From: Inquilinus ginsengisoli_B | Lineage (GTDB): Bacteria > Pseudomonadota > Alphaproteobacteria > DSM-16000 > Inquilinaceae | DNA: 64,000 nt | NCBI RefSeq assembly: GCF_050434925.1 | Contig: NZ_JBNDJK010000001.1 | Coordinates: 3,906,001 to 3,970,000, forward strand | Reading direction: 5' to 3' | In this document: piece by piece, positions 8,501 through 16,459 of the stretch | How the letters are laid out: every line of letters begins with the position of its first letter | How positions within the stretch are numbered: the stretch's first letter is position 1 | The notes under the pieces: generated by a model | The model's input: the letters and a program-made list of their open reading frames with translations, nothing else | The model's database searches: none | What the model was told of the DNA's origin: nothing | Translations under genes and position numbers: made by a program

Positions 8501-8830
8501 TCAGTCCTTCGCCGCCAGCGCCTCGGCCCAGGCTTCGAGGCGGGCGGCGAGGGCGGCGTCGCCGTCGATCCCGATCAGCTTGGTGCGGTCGGTGGCGCCG
8601 CCGATGATGGCCAGCGCCGATTTCGGCAGGCGCCAGCTCTTGGCCAGGAGCGCGACCAGCGCCTCGTTGGCGGCGCCACGCTCCGGCACCGCCGTGACCG
8701 TGGCCTTGAGCAGCGGGGCGCCGCCGGCGTCGGAGGCGCGGCCGGTCACCGCATTGCGTCTCGCCCGCGGCGTCAGCCGGATCGTGACGCGGATGCCGCG
8801 CGGCCCGGCGACGAAGAGCGGGCCGGCCAT
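8501..8830 (-). CDS. DUF167 (YggU-like) family protein
   Basis: This 109-residue protein has the DUF167 fold signature: RVTIRLTPRARRNAVTG near the N-terminus, LKATVTAVPERGAANEALVALLAKSW in the middle, and IGGATDRTKLIGIDGD toward the end. The biochemical role of the family is not known. It is 10 bp downstream of yggT, an arrangement (YggT then YggU) conserved across proteobacteria, so the two are almost certainly one operon. Confidence 0.93.
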   Translation of the reverse strand: MAGPLFVAGPRGIRVTIRLTPRARRNAVTGRASDAGGAPLLKATVTAVPERGAANEALVALLAKSWRLPKSALAIIGGATDRTKLIGIDGDAALAARLEAWAEALAAKD

Positions 8831-8840
8831 GCAGGCCTGA

Positions 8841-9140
8841 TCAGGTCACGAGGGCGATGTAGATGTTCCGCAGCACCATCTGCAGGAAATAGATCAGCAG
8901 CAGCAGCACCACCGGCGAGAGGTCGATGCCGCCGAGATTCGGCAGGATCCGCCGAATCGGCCGCAGCGCCGGCTCGGTCAGCCGGTAGAGGGCGTTGCCG
9001 ATCTGGTAGACCACCTGGTTGCGCGTGTTGACGACGTTGAAGGTCACCAGCCAGCTCAGGATGGCGGCGGCGATCACAACGTAGACATACATCTGCAGCG
9101 CGATGTCGATGATACGGAAGATTGGCTCGATGACGATCAT
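8841..9140 (-). CDS. YggT family integral membrane protein
   Basis: The 99-residue product has two hydrophobic spans: IIDIALQMYVYVVIAAAILSWL near the N-terminus and VVLLLLIYFLQMVL near the C-terminus. Between them is the family motif LTEPALRPIRRILPNLGGIDLSP. The start MIVIEPIF at 9140 fits the family; a longer frame to 9212 adds residues unlike YggT. YggT proteins sit in the inner membrane and have been linked to osmotic tolerance and cell division in some species, without an agreed mechanism. Confidence 0.92.
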   Translation of the reverse strand: MIVIEPIFRIIDIALQMYVYVVIAAAILSWLVTFNVVNTRNQVVYQIGNALYRLTEPALRPIRRILPNLGGIDLSPVVLLLLIYFLQMVLRNIYIALVT

Positions 9141-9293
9141 GCGCCTGTTCCAGAGGTGGTCCGTGCCGGCCCGGTCGCCGAATCCGCCCGTACCGTACCG
9201 ATGCGGCCGCAAGGGAACAAGCGATGCGACGCGGCCCGCCGGACGGCCCGGCCGCGGAAATCGTCAAAGTTTCACAATGTGCGAATTCCTCTG

Positions 9294-9322
9294 TTGACAG
9301 GGAGTGGGACGGCATCCTACAT
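9294..9322 (+). promoter_or_regulatory. Probable sigma-70-type promoter of tRNA-Leu
   Basis: A perfect -35 box TTGACA (9294-9299) is followed after 17 bases by CTACAT (9317-9322). The predicted start site, near 9329, lies about ten bases before the mature tRNA. Confidence 0.7.
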
Positions 9323-9338
9323 CACGGCCCGCCGCATC

Positions 9339-9425
9339 GCCCAGGTGGCGGAATTGGTAGACGCGCAGGTTTCAGGTACCTGTGGCCGAAAGGTCGTGGA
9401 AGTTCGAGTCTTCTCCTGGGCACCA
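9339..9425 (+). tRNA. tRNA-Leu (anticodon CAG)
   Basis: The 87-base gene folds as a class II tRNA. The acceptor stem is GCCCAGG with CCTGGGC, the D-arm contains GGCGGAATTGGTAGACGC, the anticodon stem is CAGGT/ACCTG with loop TTCAGGT (anticodon CAG), and there is a long variable arm followed by GTTCGAGTC in the T-arm. The 3' CCA is encoded. It reads CUG leucine codons, the dominant leucine codon in this GC-rich genome. Confidence 0.97.
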
Positions 9426-9463
9426 TCTCTCCGATGGGCCCGACGATGCGATGCAGTGGTAAT

Positions 9464-9494
9464 GACCCGCTTGTCCAAGCGGGTCTTTCCTTTT
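9464..9494 (+). terminator. Rho-independent terminator after tRNA-Leu
   Basis: A nine-base-pair stem GACCCGCTT / AAGCGGGTC with a four-base loop (GTCC) is followed by TTTCCTTTT. It begins about 40 bases after the tRNA and ends before the RNase D gene, so the two are separate transcription units. Confidence 0.85.
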
Positions 9495-9552
9495 GGGGCC
9501 GACGCTCAGCTTTCGGGAAAGGGCCGCGGCCGACGACGGAAGGTGGCGACCG

Positions 9553-10167
9553 GTGTCCGAACCGATTCTGCATGACGGGGATCTGCCCGACGGCCTCGAT
9601 CTCGGCGACGTGATCGCGATCGACACCGAGACCATGGGCCTGAACCCGGTGCGCGACCGGCTGTGCCTGGTCCAGCTCAGCGCCGGGGACGGCACCGTCC
9701 ATCTCGTCCAACTCCGCCGCGGCGTCTACGACGCGCCCAACCTGTCGGCGCTGCTGACCGACCCGGCACGGCTGAAGCTGTTCCATTTCGCCCGCTTCGA
9801 CATCGCCGCGCTGCAGGCCTATCTCGGCGTCGTCACCGCGCCGGTCTATTGCACCAAGATCGCCTCGCGACTGGTGCGCACCTTCACGGACCGCCACGGG
9901 CTGAAGGATCTGTGCCGCGACCTGCTCGGCGTCGAGCTGTCGAAGCAGCAGCAGAGCTCGGACTGGGGCAGCGACCAATTGACGCCCGAGCAGCTGCGCT
10001 ACGCCGCCAGCGACGTGCTGTACCTGCACGCGTTGCGGGCGAAGCTGGACGAGATGTTGCGGCGCGAAGGGCGCGAGGCGCTGGCGCAGGCCTGCTACGA
10101 CTTCTTGCCGGCGCGGGCCGCGCTCGACCTCGGCGGCTGGGCGGACCTGGATATCTTCGCCCACTAG
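9553..10167 (+). CDS. rnd: Ribonuclease D-type 3'-5' exonuclease
   Basis: The 204-residue protein is a single DEDD exonuclease domain. Exo I is IAIDTETMGL (D24 and E26), Exo II is LKLFHFARFDIAAL, and Exo III is LRYAASDVLYLHAL with the conserved Y and D. It lacks the C-terminal HRDC domain of E. coli RNase D, the normal short form in alphaproteobacteria. RNase D trims 3' ends of tRNA precursors, which makes its place directly after a tRNA gene notable. I chose GTG at 9553 because GGAAGG lies just upstream and the product then starts VSEPIL; an ATG at 9493 would overlap the terminator. Confidence 0.92.
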   Translation: MSEPILHDGDLPDGLDLGDVIAIDTETMGLNPVRDRLCLVQLSAGDGTVHLVQLRRGVYDAPNLSALLTDPARLKLFHFARFDIAALQAYLGVVTAPVYCTKIASRLVRTFTDRHGLKDLCRDLLGVELSKQQQSSDWGSDQLTPEQLRYAASDVLYLHALRAKLDEMLRREGREALAQACYDFLPARAALDLGGWADLDIFAH

Positions 10168-10315
10168 CCCGATATGGGGTCACATTCGTGCCGTCTTGTG
10201 GCGGTACGCGGATCGGCCAGGGCAGGGGCCTCTGGCCGCCGATCCGGTATCGATCATGGTTCGCGCCCTTCGGACCGGCTATAGCAGCCGCCGCGTGGAC
10301 CATTTGGGAGAAGGC

Positions 10316-11275
10316 ATGGTGGCAACCGCAGGGATCGAGGCCGGCCGCAAGGCGTTGCTGGTGGAGCGCGACGCGCTCGACCGCCTCGCCGAATCGCTCG
10401 ACGCCAGCTTCGATCGCGCCATCGATACGATCGTCGGGGCCGAAGGCCGGGTCGTGGTCAGCGGCATCGGCAAGAGCGGCCTGGTCGCGCGCAAGATCGC
10501 GGCGACCCTGGCCTCGACCGGCACCGCCGCGCTGTTCGTCCATCCGGCCGAGGCCAGCCATGGCGACCTCGGCATGATCCACCGCCAGGACGTGGTGCTG
10601 GCGCTGTCCAACTCCGGCAACACCGCCGAGCTGGCGGATGTGATCGCCTATAGCCGCCGCTTCGCCATCCCGCTGATCGGCATGACCAGCCGCTCGCCGT
10701 CGAATCTGGCCGACCAGTGCGACACCGTGCTGCTGCTGCCGCCGGCGGAGGAAGCCTGCCCGACGGGCCTGGCGCCGACCACCTCGACCACCATGATGAT
10801 GGCCTTGGGCGACGCCCTGGCGGTGGCGCTGATGCATCGCCGCGGCTTCTCCTCCGACGATTTCCGGGTGTTCCACCCCGGCGGTTCGCTCGGCACCAGG
10901 CTGATCCGGGTGCAGGACCTGATGCACGCCGCGGCCGAGCTGCCGCTGGTCGGCCCGCAGACGCGGATGGACGAGGCGATCATCGAGATGAGCCGGGTCG
11001 GCTTCGGCTGCGTCGGCGTGGTCGATGTCGAGCACCGGCTGGTCGGCGTCATCACCGACGGCGACCTGCGCCGGCATATGAGCGCCGACCTCCTCGGACA
11101 GACGGCCGGCCAGGTGATGACCCCCCGCCCGCGTACCATCCGCCCCACTGCGCTGGCGGCGGAGGCGTTGGGGCTGATGAATCGCTATAAGGTGACCAGC
11201 CTGTTCGTCACGGCGGAGGAGCGGCCGGTGGGCATCCTCAGGGTGCATGACTGCCTGCGGGCAGGGCTGAGTTGA
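10316..11275 (+). CDS. kdsD: Arabinose-5-phosphate isomerase (KdsD/KpsF family)
   Basis: This enzyme converts ribulose 5-phosphate to arabinose 5-phosphate, the first committed step toward KDO of lipopolysaccharide. The 319 residues contain an N-terminal SIS domain (VVVSGIGKSGLVARKIAATL and LALSNSGNTAELADVI, about 45-175) followed by two CBS domains ending LRVHDCLRAGLS. ATG at 10316 has a strong GGGAGAAGG site; an earlier in-frame ATG has none. It is the first gene of a run that continues with lptC, lptA, lptB, rpoN, hpf and ptsN, the conserved order in proteobacteria. Confidence 0.96.
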   Translation: MVATAGIEAGRKALLVERDALDRLAESLDASFDRAIDTIVGAEGRVVVSGIGKSGLVARKIAATLASTGTAALFVHPAEASHGDLGMIHRQDVVLALSNSGNTAELADVIAYSRRFAIPLIGMTSRSPSNLADQCDTVLLLPPAEEACPTGLAPTTSTTMMMALGDALAVALMHRRGFSSDDFRVFHPGGSLGTRLIRVQDLMHAAAELPLVGPQTRMDEAIIEMSRVGFGCVGVVDVEHRLVGVITDGDLRRHMSADLLGQTAGQVMTPRPRTIRPTALAAEALGLMNRYKVTSLFVTAEERPVGILRVHDCLRAGLS

Positions 11276-11979
11276 GCCCGGTGGCCGCGCCGAGGACGCC
11301 GGGCTCGGGCGGGGCGCAGCGCAGCGCGAGTGCCTCGAGCCGGCGCGCGCGCCTGGCCGCAGCCGGCCGCGGCGGCAGCTTCAGCCGGACCTACAGCCGC
11401 ATGGTCGGGGTGCTGAAATACGCGCTGCCGGCCGCCGGGCTGGTGATCGTCGGCCTGGTCGTCGCATGGCCGGAACTGCACCCGGCCCAGGTCGACATCT
11501 CCAACCCGGCCGAGCGCCCGGCGGCCGTCGCGGGCGAGATCCAGAATCCGCGCTACAGCGGCGTCGACGAGGCGGCGCGGCCCTACACCGTCTGGGCCAC
11601 GCTGGCGAAGCAGGTGCAGGACGAGATCTTCGACCTGAACCGCCCGAAGGGGGAGTTGAAGCTGCAAAACGGCCTGGTGCTGAATCTGGACGCCCAGGCC
11701 GGCAAGCTGGACCGCAGCAGCAAATCGGTGCATCTCAGCGGCAATGTCACCCTGCGCCGCAGCGACGGCACCACCATGGTCACCGACTCGGCGGACATCG
11801 ATCTGGCCGACAAGGGCGCGCGCAGCAGCACGCCCGTGACGGCGGAGGGACCTTTCGGTACTCTGTCGGCCGGGGGCTTCAAGGTCGAGCAGCAGGGCGA
11901 CGTCATTATCTTCACCGGCCCGACCAAGCTGTTTCTCAAGCCCGGCGCCGACAAGGCCTTCGAAGGAACGCCGCAATGA
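11272..11979 (+). CDS. lptC: LPS export ABC transporter periplasmic protein LptC
   Basis: LptC is the bitopic inner-membrane subunit that receives lipopolysaccharide from LptB2FG and passes it to LptA. The 235-residue product has a basic N-terminus, one membrane span around residues 46-68 (MVGVLKYALPAAGLVIVGLVV) and a periplasmic beta-jellyroll domain containing NPRYSGVDEAARPYTVWA, a typical alphaproteobacterial LptC segment. The start is uncertain: TTG at 11272 overlaps the kdsD stop, and GTG at 11281 is an alternative. Its stop overlaps the start of lptA, so translation is probably coupled. Confidence 0.93.
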   Translation: MSPVAAPRTPGSGGAQRSASASSRRARLAAAGRGGSFSRTYSRMVGVLKYALPAAGLVIVGLVVAWPELHPAQVDISNPAERPAAVAGEIQNPRYSGVDEAARPYTVWATLAKQVQDEIFDLNRPKGELKLQNGLVLNLDAQAGKLDRSSKSVHLSGNVTLRRSDGTTMVTDSADIDLADKGARSSTPVTAEGPFGTLSAGGFKVEQQGDVIIFTGPTKLFLKPGADKAFEGTPQ

Positions 11980-12842
11980 TCCGTCCGCTGATTCTCGCTG
12001 TCCTGCTCAGTGCCGCGGCCCTGCCCGCCCTGGCGCAACAGCAGCTGCAGCTCGGCGGCGGCAAGGACGAGCCGTCCGAGATCCAGGCCGATGACGCGCT
12101 GGAGTGGCACCAGAACGAGAAGACCTACATCGCCCGCGGCAACGCCGTGTACAAGCGCGGCGAGCTGACGGTGAAGGCCGATGTGCTGACCGCCTATTAC
12201 CGCGAGCTGCCGGACAAGAGCACCGAGATCTTCCGGGCCCTTGCCGAGGGCAACGTGCTGATCACCCGCGGCGACACCACCAGCGCCACCGGCGGCAAGG
12301 GGGTCTACGAGCTCGATTCCCAGACCTTCACCCTGACCGGCGGCAACCTGAAATTCGTCAACAATGACGACGTGATCACCGCCACCGACAGCATGGTGTA
12401 CCGTCAGGCCGAGGATGTGGCGATCGCCCGCGGCAATGCCACGGCGACCCGCCCCAAGGAGCAGAAGACGCTGCGCGCCGACACGCTGACCGGCCATTTC
12501 GCCCCGAACGAGAAGGGCGAGAAGGAGCTGTCGGTGGTCGATGCCGATGGCAACGTCAAGCTGACGACGCCGACCGACGTGGTCACCGGCCGGACCGGCC
12601 GCTACGACGTCAAGAGCCAGTTCGCGACCATCAGCGACGATGTCCGCATGACCCGCGGCGGCAACCAGCTGAATGGCGATTACGCCGAGGTCGACATGGC
12701 CAGCGGCGTCAGCAAGCTGTTGACCCGGCCGGGCCAAGGTGGCCGCGCCCGGGCCCTGCTGGTGCCCGAGCAGAACAACCAGGGCCAGCCGGGCCTGCCC
12801 GGCCAGCCCGTCGCGCCGGCGCAGCCGGCACCGAAGCCGTAG
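11976..12842 (+). CDS. lptA: LPS transport periplasmic protein LptA (OstA-like)
   Basis: LptA forms the periplasmic bridge for lipopolysaccharide transport. The 288-residue precursor has a cleavable signal peptide (MIRPLILAVLLSAAALPALA) and repeated OstA-like strands such as PSEIQADDALEWHQNEKTYI and LRADTLTGHF. It is longer than E. coli LptA (185 residues), holding roughly two OstA units plus a Q/P/A-rich C-terminal tail, as is common in alphaproteobacteria. ATG at 11976 overlaps the lptC stop (ATGA), and lptB follows after nine bases. Confidence 0.94.
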   Translation: MIRPLILAVLLSAAALPALAQQQLQLGGGKDEPSEIQADDALEWHQNEKTYIARGNAVYKRGELTVKADVLTAYYRELPDKSTEIFRALAEGNVLITRGDTTSATGGKGVYELDSQTFTLTGGNLKFVNNDDVITATDSMVYRQAEDVAIARGNATATRPKEQKTLRADTLTGHFAPNEKGEKELSVVDADGNVKLTTPTDVVTGRTGRYDVKSQFATISDDVRMTRGGNQLNGDYAEVDMASGVSKLLTRPGQGGRARALLVPEQNNQGQPGLPGQPVAPAQPAPKP

Positions 12843-12851
12843 GGGCGGGCG

Positions 12852-13637
12852 ATGACCAAGCCGATCAACCCGCTGCCGTCCGAGACGACGACCGCGCCGC
12901 GCCTCGTCGCCAAGAATGATGGGCTGGTCGCCCGCAATCTCGGCAAGCAATACAAGAAGCGCCCGGTGCTGCGCGACGTTAGCCTGCAGGTGCAGCGCGG
13001 CGAGGCGGTCGGCCTGCTAGGCCCCAATGGCGCCGGCAAGACCACCTGCTTCTACATGATCACCGGCCTGATCCAGCCGGATTACGGCACCATCCTCTTG
13101 GACGGGCAGGAGCTGACCGATCTGCCGATGTACCGCCGCGCCCGGCTCGGCATCGGCTACCTGCCGCAGGAGGCGTCGATCTTCCGCGGCCTGACGGTCG
13201 AGCAGAATATCCGTGCCGTGCTGGAGATCTCCGAGCCCGACCGCTCGACCCGCGATGCGGTGCTGGAGGACCTGCTGGCCGAGTTCTCGATCAGCCATCT
13301 GCGCCGCACCCCGGCCCTGGCGCTGTCGGGCGGCGAGCGCCGGCGCGTCGAGATCGCCCGCGCGCTGGCCAGCCATCCGCATTTCATGCTGCTGGACGAG
13401 CCGCTGGCCGGCATCGACCCGATCGCGGTCGGCGACATCCGCGACCTGGTGGCGCATCTGCGCGACCGCGGCATCGGCGTGCTGATCACCGACCACAATG
13501 TGCGTGAGACCCTCGATATCGTCGATCGGGCCTATATCCTCCACGACGGCCGTGTTCTGATGGAAGGACTGCCATCGGACATCGTCGGCAATGAGGAGGT
13601 GCGGCGCGTGTATCTGGGCGAACGTTTCAGCCTGTAG
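12852..13637 (+). CDS. lptB: LPS export ABC transporter ATP-binding protein LptB
   Basis: LptB is the cytosolic ATPase that drives lipopolysaccharide extraction. The 261 residues include Walker A GPNGAGKTT (57-65), the Q-loop YLPQEASIFRGLTVEQN, signature LSGGERRRVEIARAL, Walker B FMLLDEPLAGIDP and the switch histidine in LITDHNV. The first 25 residues are an extension relative to E. coli LptB. The YLPQEASIFR and YILHDGRVLMEG strings are diagnostic of LptB rather than other ABC ATPases. Confidence 0.97.
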   Translation: MTKPINPLPSETTTAPRLVAKNDGLVARNLGKQYKKRPVLRDVSLQVQRGEAVGLLGPNGAGKTTCFYMITGLIQPDYGTILLDGQELTDLPMYRRARLGIGYLPQEASIFRGLTVEQNIRAVLEISEPDRSTRDAVLEDLLAEFSISHLRRTPALALSGGERRRVEIARALASHPHFMLLDEPLAGIDPIAVGDIRDLVAHLRDRGIGVLITDHNVRETLDIVDRAYILHDGRVLMEGLPSDIVGNEEVRRVYLGERFSL

Positions 13638-13651
13638 ACCACTGGGCAGCC

Positions 13652-15190
13652 ATGGCCATTTCGCAACGCCTCGGGCTCAGGCAGAGCCAGGCGCTGGTCA
13701 TGACGCCGCAGCTGCAGCAGTCGATCAAGCTGCTGCAGCTGTCCAACATCGAGCTTTCCGCCTTCGTCGAGACGGAGCTTGAGCGCAACCCGCTCCTGGA
13801 ACGGGAGGAGGGCGAGCGCGGTGATGACGGCGGCGACAGCACCAGCGACCGGAACGACGCCGAGTCCCCTGGTTCCGTATCGGCGGGGGCGGTGGCGTCG
13901 GACGTTGCCCTGACCGCGCCGGAGTCGCCAGGCATCGTCTCGGCCGACGCGCCGCTCGACACCGATTGGAGCAACCTGTTCACCGGGTCCAGCAGCACCG
14001 ACCGCAATGACGAGTATGGCGGCGAGGCGCAGTTCGCCGGCGCCGGGCGTGGCCGGATGGATTTCGCCGACGACCTGCCGGGGCTTGAGGAAACGCTGGC
14101 CGAGCGGACGAGTCTGCGCGACCATCTGCTGAGCCAGATCGCCATCGAGTTCATCGCCCCGGCCGACCGGCTGATCGCGGCGCGGCTGGTCGACCTGTTG
14201 GAGCAGACCGGCTATCTCGGCGCCACGGTCGAGGAGGTGGCGGCCGGCCTCGGCTGCCCGCCCGAGCGGGTCGAGGCGGTGCTGCGCCGCTGCCAGCGGC
14301 TGGACCCGCCCGGCGTCTTCGCCCGCAGCCTGGCCGAATGCTTGGGCATCCAGCTGGCCGAGCGCAACCGCCTGGATCCGGCGATGCGCACGCTGCTCGA
14401 CCATCTCGACCTGCTGGCGCGGCGCGACCTGGGCGCAGTGATGCGGCTGTGCGGCGTCGATGCCGAGGACCTGGCCGAGATGATCGCCGAGATCCGCGCC
14501 CTCGACCCCAAGCCGGGCGCGGCCTTCGATCATGAGATCGCGCAGACCCTGATCCCGGACATCCTGATGCGGGCCGAGCCGGAAGTCGGCTGGGTGGTCG
14601 AACTGAACGCCGACACCCTGCCGCGGGTGCTGATCAACCGCCGCTACCATGCCGAGATCAGCCGCGGCACCCGCAGCAAGGTCGACCGCGACTATGTCGG
14701 CACCTGTCTGGCCGATGCCAACTGGCTGGTCCGCGCCCTGGACCAGCGGGCCAACACCATCCTCAAGGTCGCATCCGAGATCGTGCGCCGGCAGGACGCC
14801 TTCTTCGTCCGCGGCGTGCAGCACCTGAAGCCGCTGACGCTGAAGGACGTGGCCGAGACGGTCGACATGCACGAAAGCACGATCAGCCGGGTGACCACCA
14901 ACAAGGTGATCGCCACCCCGCGCGGCGTGTTCGAGCTGAAATATTTCTTCACCCAGGCGATCCAGGGCGCGGGCGGTGGCGACGCGCATTCGGCCGAGGC
15001 GGTGCGCCACCGCATCCGCGTCATGATCGACGCCGAGCCGGCCGACGCCGTCCTGTCCGACGACCGGATCGTCGAAATCCTGCGCGGAGAGGGGATCGAC
15101 ATTGCACGGCGGACCGTCGCCAAGTACCGTGAGGGGATGCGGATACCATCCTCCGTCCAGCGACGGCGAGAGAAGGGTCTGAGCCGATGA
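13652..15190 (+). CDS. rpoN: RNA polymerase sigma-54 factor
   Basis: Sigma-54 directs enhancer-dependent transcription of nitrogen, carbon and motility genes. The 512-residue protein has the glutamine/leucine-rich region I (LRQSQALVMTPQLQQSIKLL, about 8-27), an acidic variable region II, the core-binding domain, the helix-turn-helix segment MHESTISRVTTNK, and the RpoN box ARRTVAKYRE at about 485-494. It lies 14 bp after lptB and before hpf and ptsN, the classical order. Confidence 0.98.
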   Translation: MAISQRLGLRQSQALVMTPQLQQSIKLLQLSNIELSAFVETELERNPLLEREEGERGDDGGDSTSDRNDAESPGSVSAGAVASDVALTAPESPGIVSADAPLDTDWSNLFTGSSSTDRNDEYGGEAQFAGAGRGRMDFADDLPGLEETLAERTSLRDHLLSQIAIEFIAPADRLIAARLVDLLEQTGYLGATVEEVAAGLGCPPERVEAVLRRCQRLDPPGVFARSLAECLGIQLAERNRLDPAMRTLLDHLDLLARRDLGAVMRLCGVDAEDLAEMIAEIRALDPKPGAAFDHEIAQTLIPDILMRAEPEVGWVVELNADTLPRVLINRRYHAEISRGTRSKVDRDYVGTCLADANWLVRALDQRANTILKVASEIVRRQDAFFVRGVQHLKPLTLKDVAETVDMHESTISRVTTNKVIATPRGVFELKYFFTQAIQGAGGGDAHSAEAVRHRIRVMIDAEPADAVLSDDRIVEILRGEGIDIARRTVAKYREGMRIPSSVQRRREKGLSR

Positions 15191-15337
15191 GCGCTCCCCC
15201 CGCAGCCCGCGACCGGGCCCCCTTCATTGACAGGAAGGCGCCCCATCCCTATGGTCGCCGCCCGAAGGCGGCCCTCACAGGCCGCCCCGTTCTTTTTGGG
15301 CGCCCGTATCTTATCGTGCAGCAGTAAAGCGACAGCC

Positions 15338-15922
15338 ATGCAACTGACCGTTCGAGGCAAGCAGATCGACGTCGGTGACGCATTGCGCACCCATGTCAGC
15401 GACGCCCTCACCAGCACGACCGCGAAGTACTTCAACAACGCGATCGAGGCGAATGTCGTCTTTTCCCGCAACGCCCATCTGATCCGGAGCGACCTGTCGG
15501 TCCATGTCGGCCGCAACATCCTCCTGCAGAGCACTGCGGAGGCCGAGAGCCCGTATCACGCCTTCGACGCTGCGGCCGACAAGCTGGCCAAGCGGCTGCG
15601 CCGCTACAAGCGCCGGCTGCGCGACCACCACAACGGCGACGCCCAGCAGCCGGCCCTGCCGGCGCAGGCCTACATCCTCGAGGCCGAATCCGAGGAGTGG
15701 CTGAACGGCGAGGAGCCGAACCAGCCGATCGTCATCGCCGATGTCTCGACCTCGATCGAGAGCCTGACGGTGCTGCAGGCGGTGATGCGCCTCGACCTGG
15801 GCGACCTGCCGGCGCTGATGTTCCGCAACCAGGCCCATGGCCGGCTCAACATGGTGTTCCGCCGACCGGACGGGAACATCGGCTGGGTCGATCCGAAAGG
15901 GACCGAGGATGTCGCCGCCTGA
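15338..15922 (+). CDS. hpf: Long-form ribosome hibernation promoting factor
   Basis: HPF binds the 30S subunit and pairs ribosomes into inactive 100S dimers in stationary phase. The 194-residue product has an N-terminal HPF domain starting MQLTVRGKQIDVGDALRTHV and a C-terminal dimerisation domain (PIVIADVSTSIESLTVLQAV to the end, with MFRNQAHGRLNMVFRRPDGNIGW). This is the long form, which can dimerise ribosomes without RMF. I chose ATG at 15338 because the family begins MQL/MQI there; the longer frame adds unrelated residues. Confidence 0.95.
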   Translation: MQLTVRGKQIDVGDALRTHVSDALTSTTAKYFNNAIEANVVFSRNAHLIRSDLSVHVGRNILLQSTAEAESPYHAFDAAADKLAKRLRRYKRRLRDHHNGDAQQPALPAQAYILEAESEEWLNGEEPNQPIVIADVSTSIESLTVLQAVMRLDLGDLPALMFRNQAHGRLNMVFRRPDGNIGWVDPKGTEDVAA

Positions 15923-15943
15923 GGGCGGCGCATCCGATCCGTC

Positions 15944-16402
15944 ATGATCGATTTCCTACGCCCCGAGGCGATTCTCGCCAACCTGAAGGCTGCCAGCAAG
16001 AAGCAGGCGCTGCAGGAACTGGCCCGCCGTGCAGCCGAACTGACCGGCCAGCACGAGCGCTTCATCTTCGACGTGCTGCTGGAGCGCGAGCGGCTGGGGT
16101 CGACCGGCGTCGGCCGCGGCATCGCCATCCCGCACGGCAAGCTGCCGCATCTGCAGGGCGTGCTCGGCGCCTTCGCCCGGCTGGAGCGGCCGATCGACTT
16201 CGACGCGGTCGACGAGCAGCCGGTCGACCTGGTGTTCCTGCTGCTGGCCCCGGAAGGGGCGGGGGCGGACCATCTGAAGGCGCTGGCCCGGATCAGCCGC
16301 ATGCTGCGCGACGACAGTCTGTGCGAAAAGCTGCGCGGCTGCCAGACCGCCGATGCCATCTTCGCCCTGCTGTCGCAGAGCGAGTCGGTGAACGCCGCTT
16401 GA
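15944..16402 (+). CDS. ptsN: PTS IIA-like nitrogen regulatory protein PtsN (EIIA-Ntr)
   Basis: This 152-residue protein is the terminal phosphate acceptor of the regulatory nitrogen PTS (EI-Ntr, NPr, EIIA-Ntr), which controls potassium transport and stress responses. The phosphorylated histidine is H64 in GRGIAIPHGKL, and the LLERERLGSTGVGRG segment before it is diagnostic. It follows hpf by 21 bp and closes the rpoN cluster. Confidence 0.97.
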   Translation: MIDFLRPEAILANLKAASKKQALQELARRAAELTGQHERFIFDVLLERERLGSTGVGRGIAIPHGKLPHLQGVLGAFARLERPIDFDAVDEQPVDLVFLLLAPEGAGADHLKALARISRMLRDDSLCEKLRGCQTADAIFALLSQSESVNAA

Positions 16403-16459
16403 CCGCCGGCCTTCCGCTCCGCTAGCCGGAGCGGATCGGCCTCCGCCTGCGGTACCGCC

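Noticed and set aside
13532..15010. 492-codon frame antisense to rpoN
   Set aside because: rpoN is unmistakable on the plus strand; the antisense frame results from GC bias.
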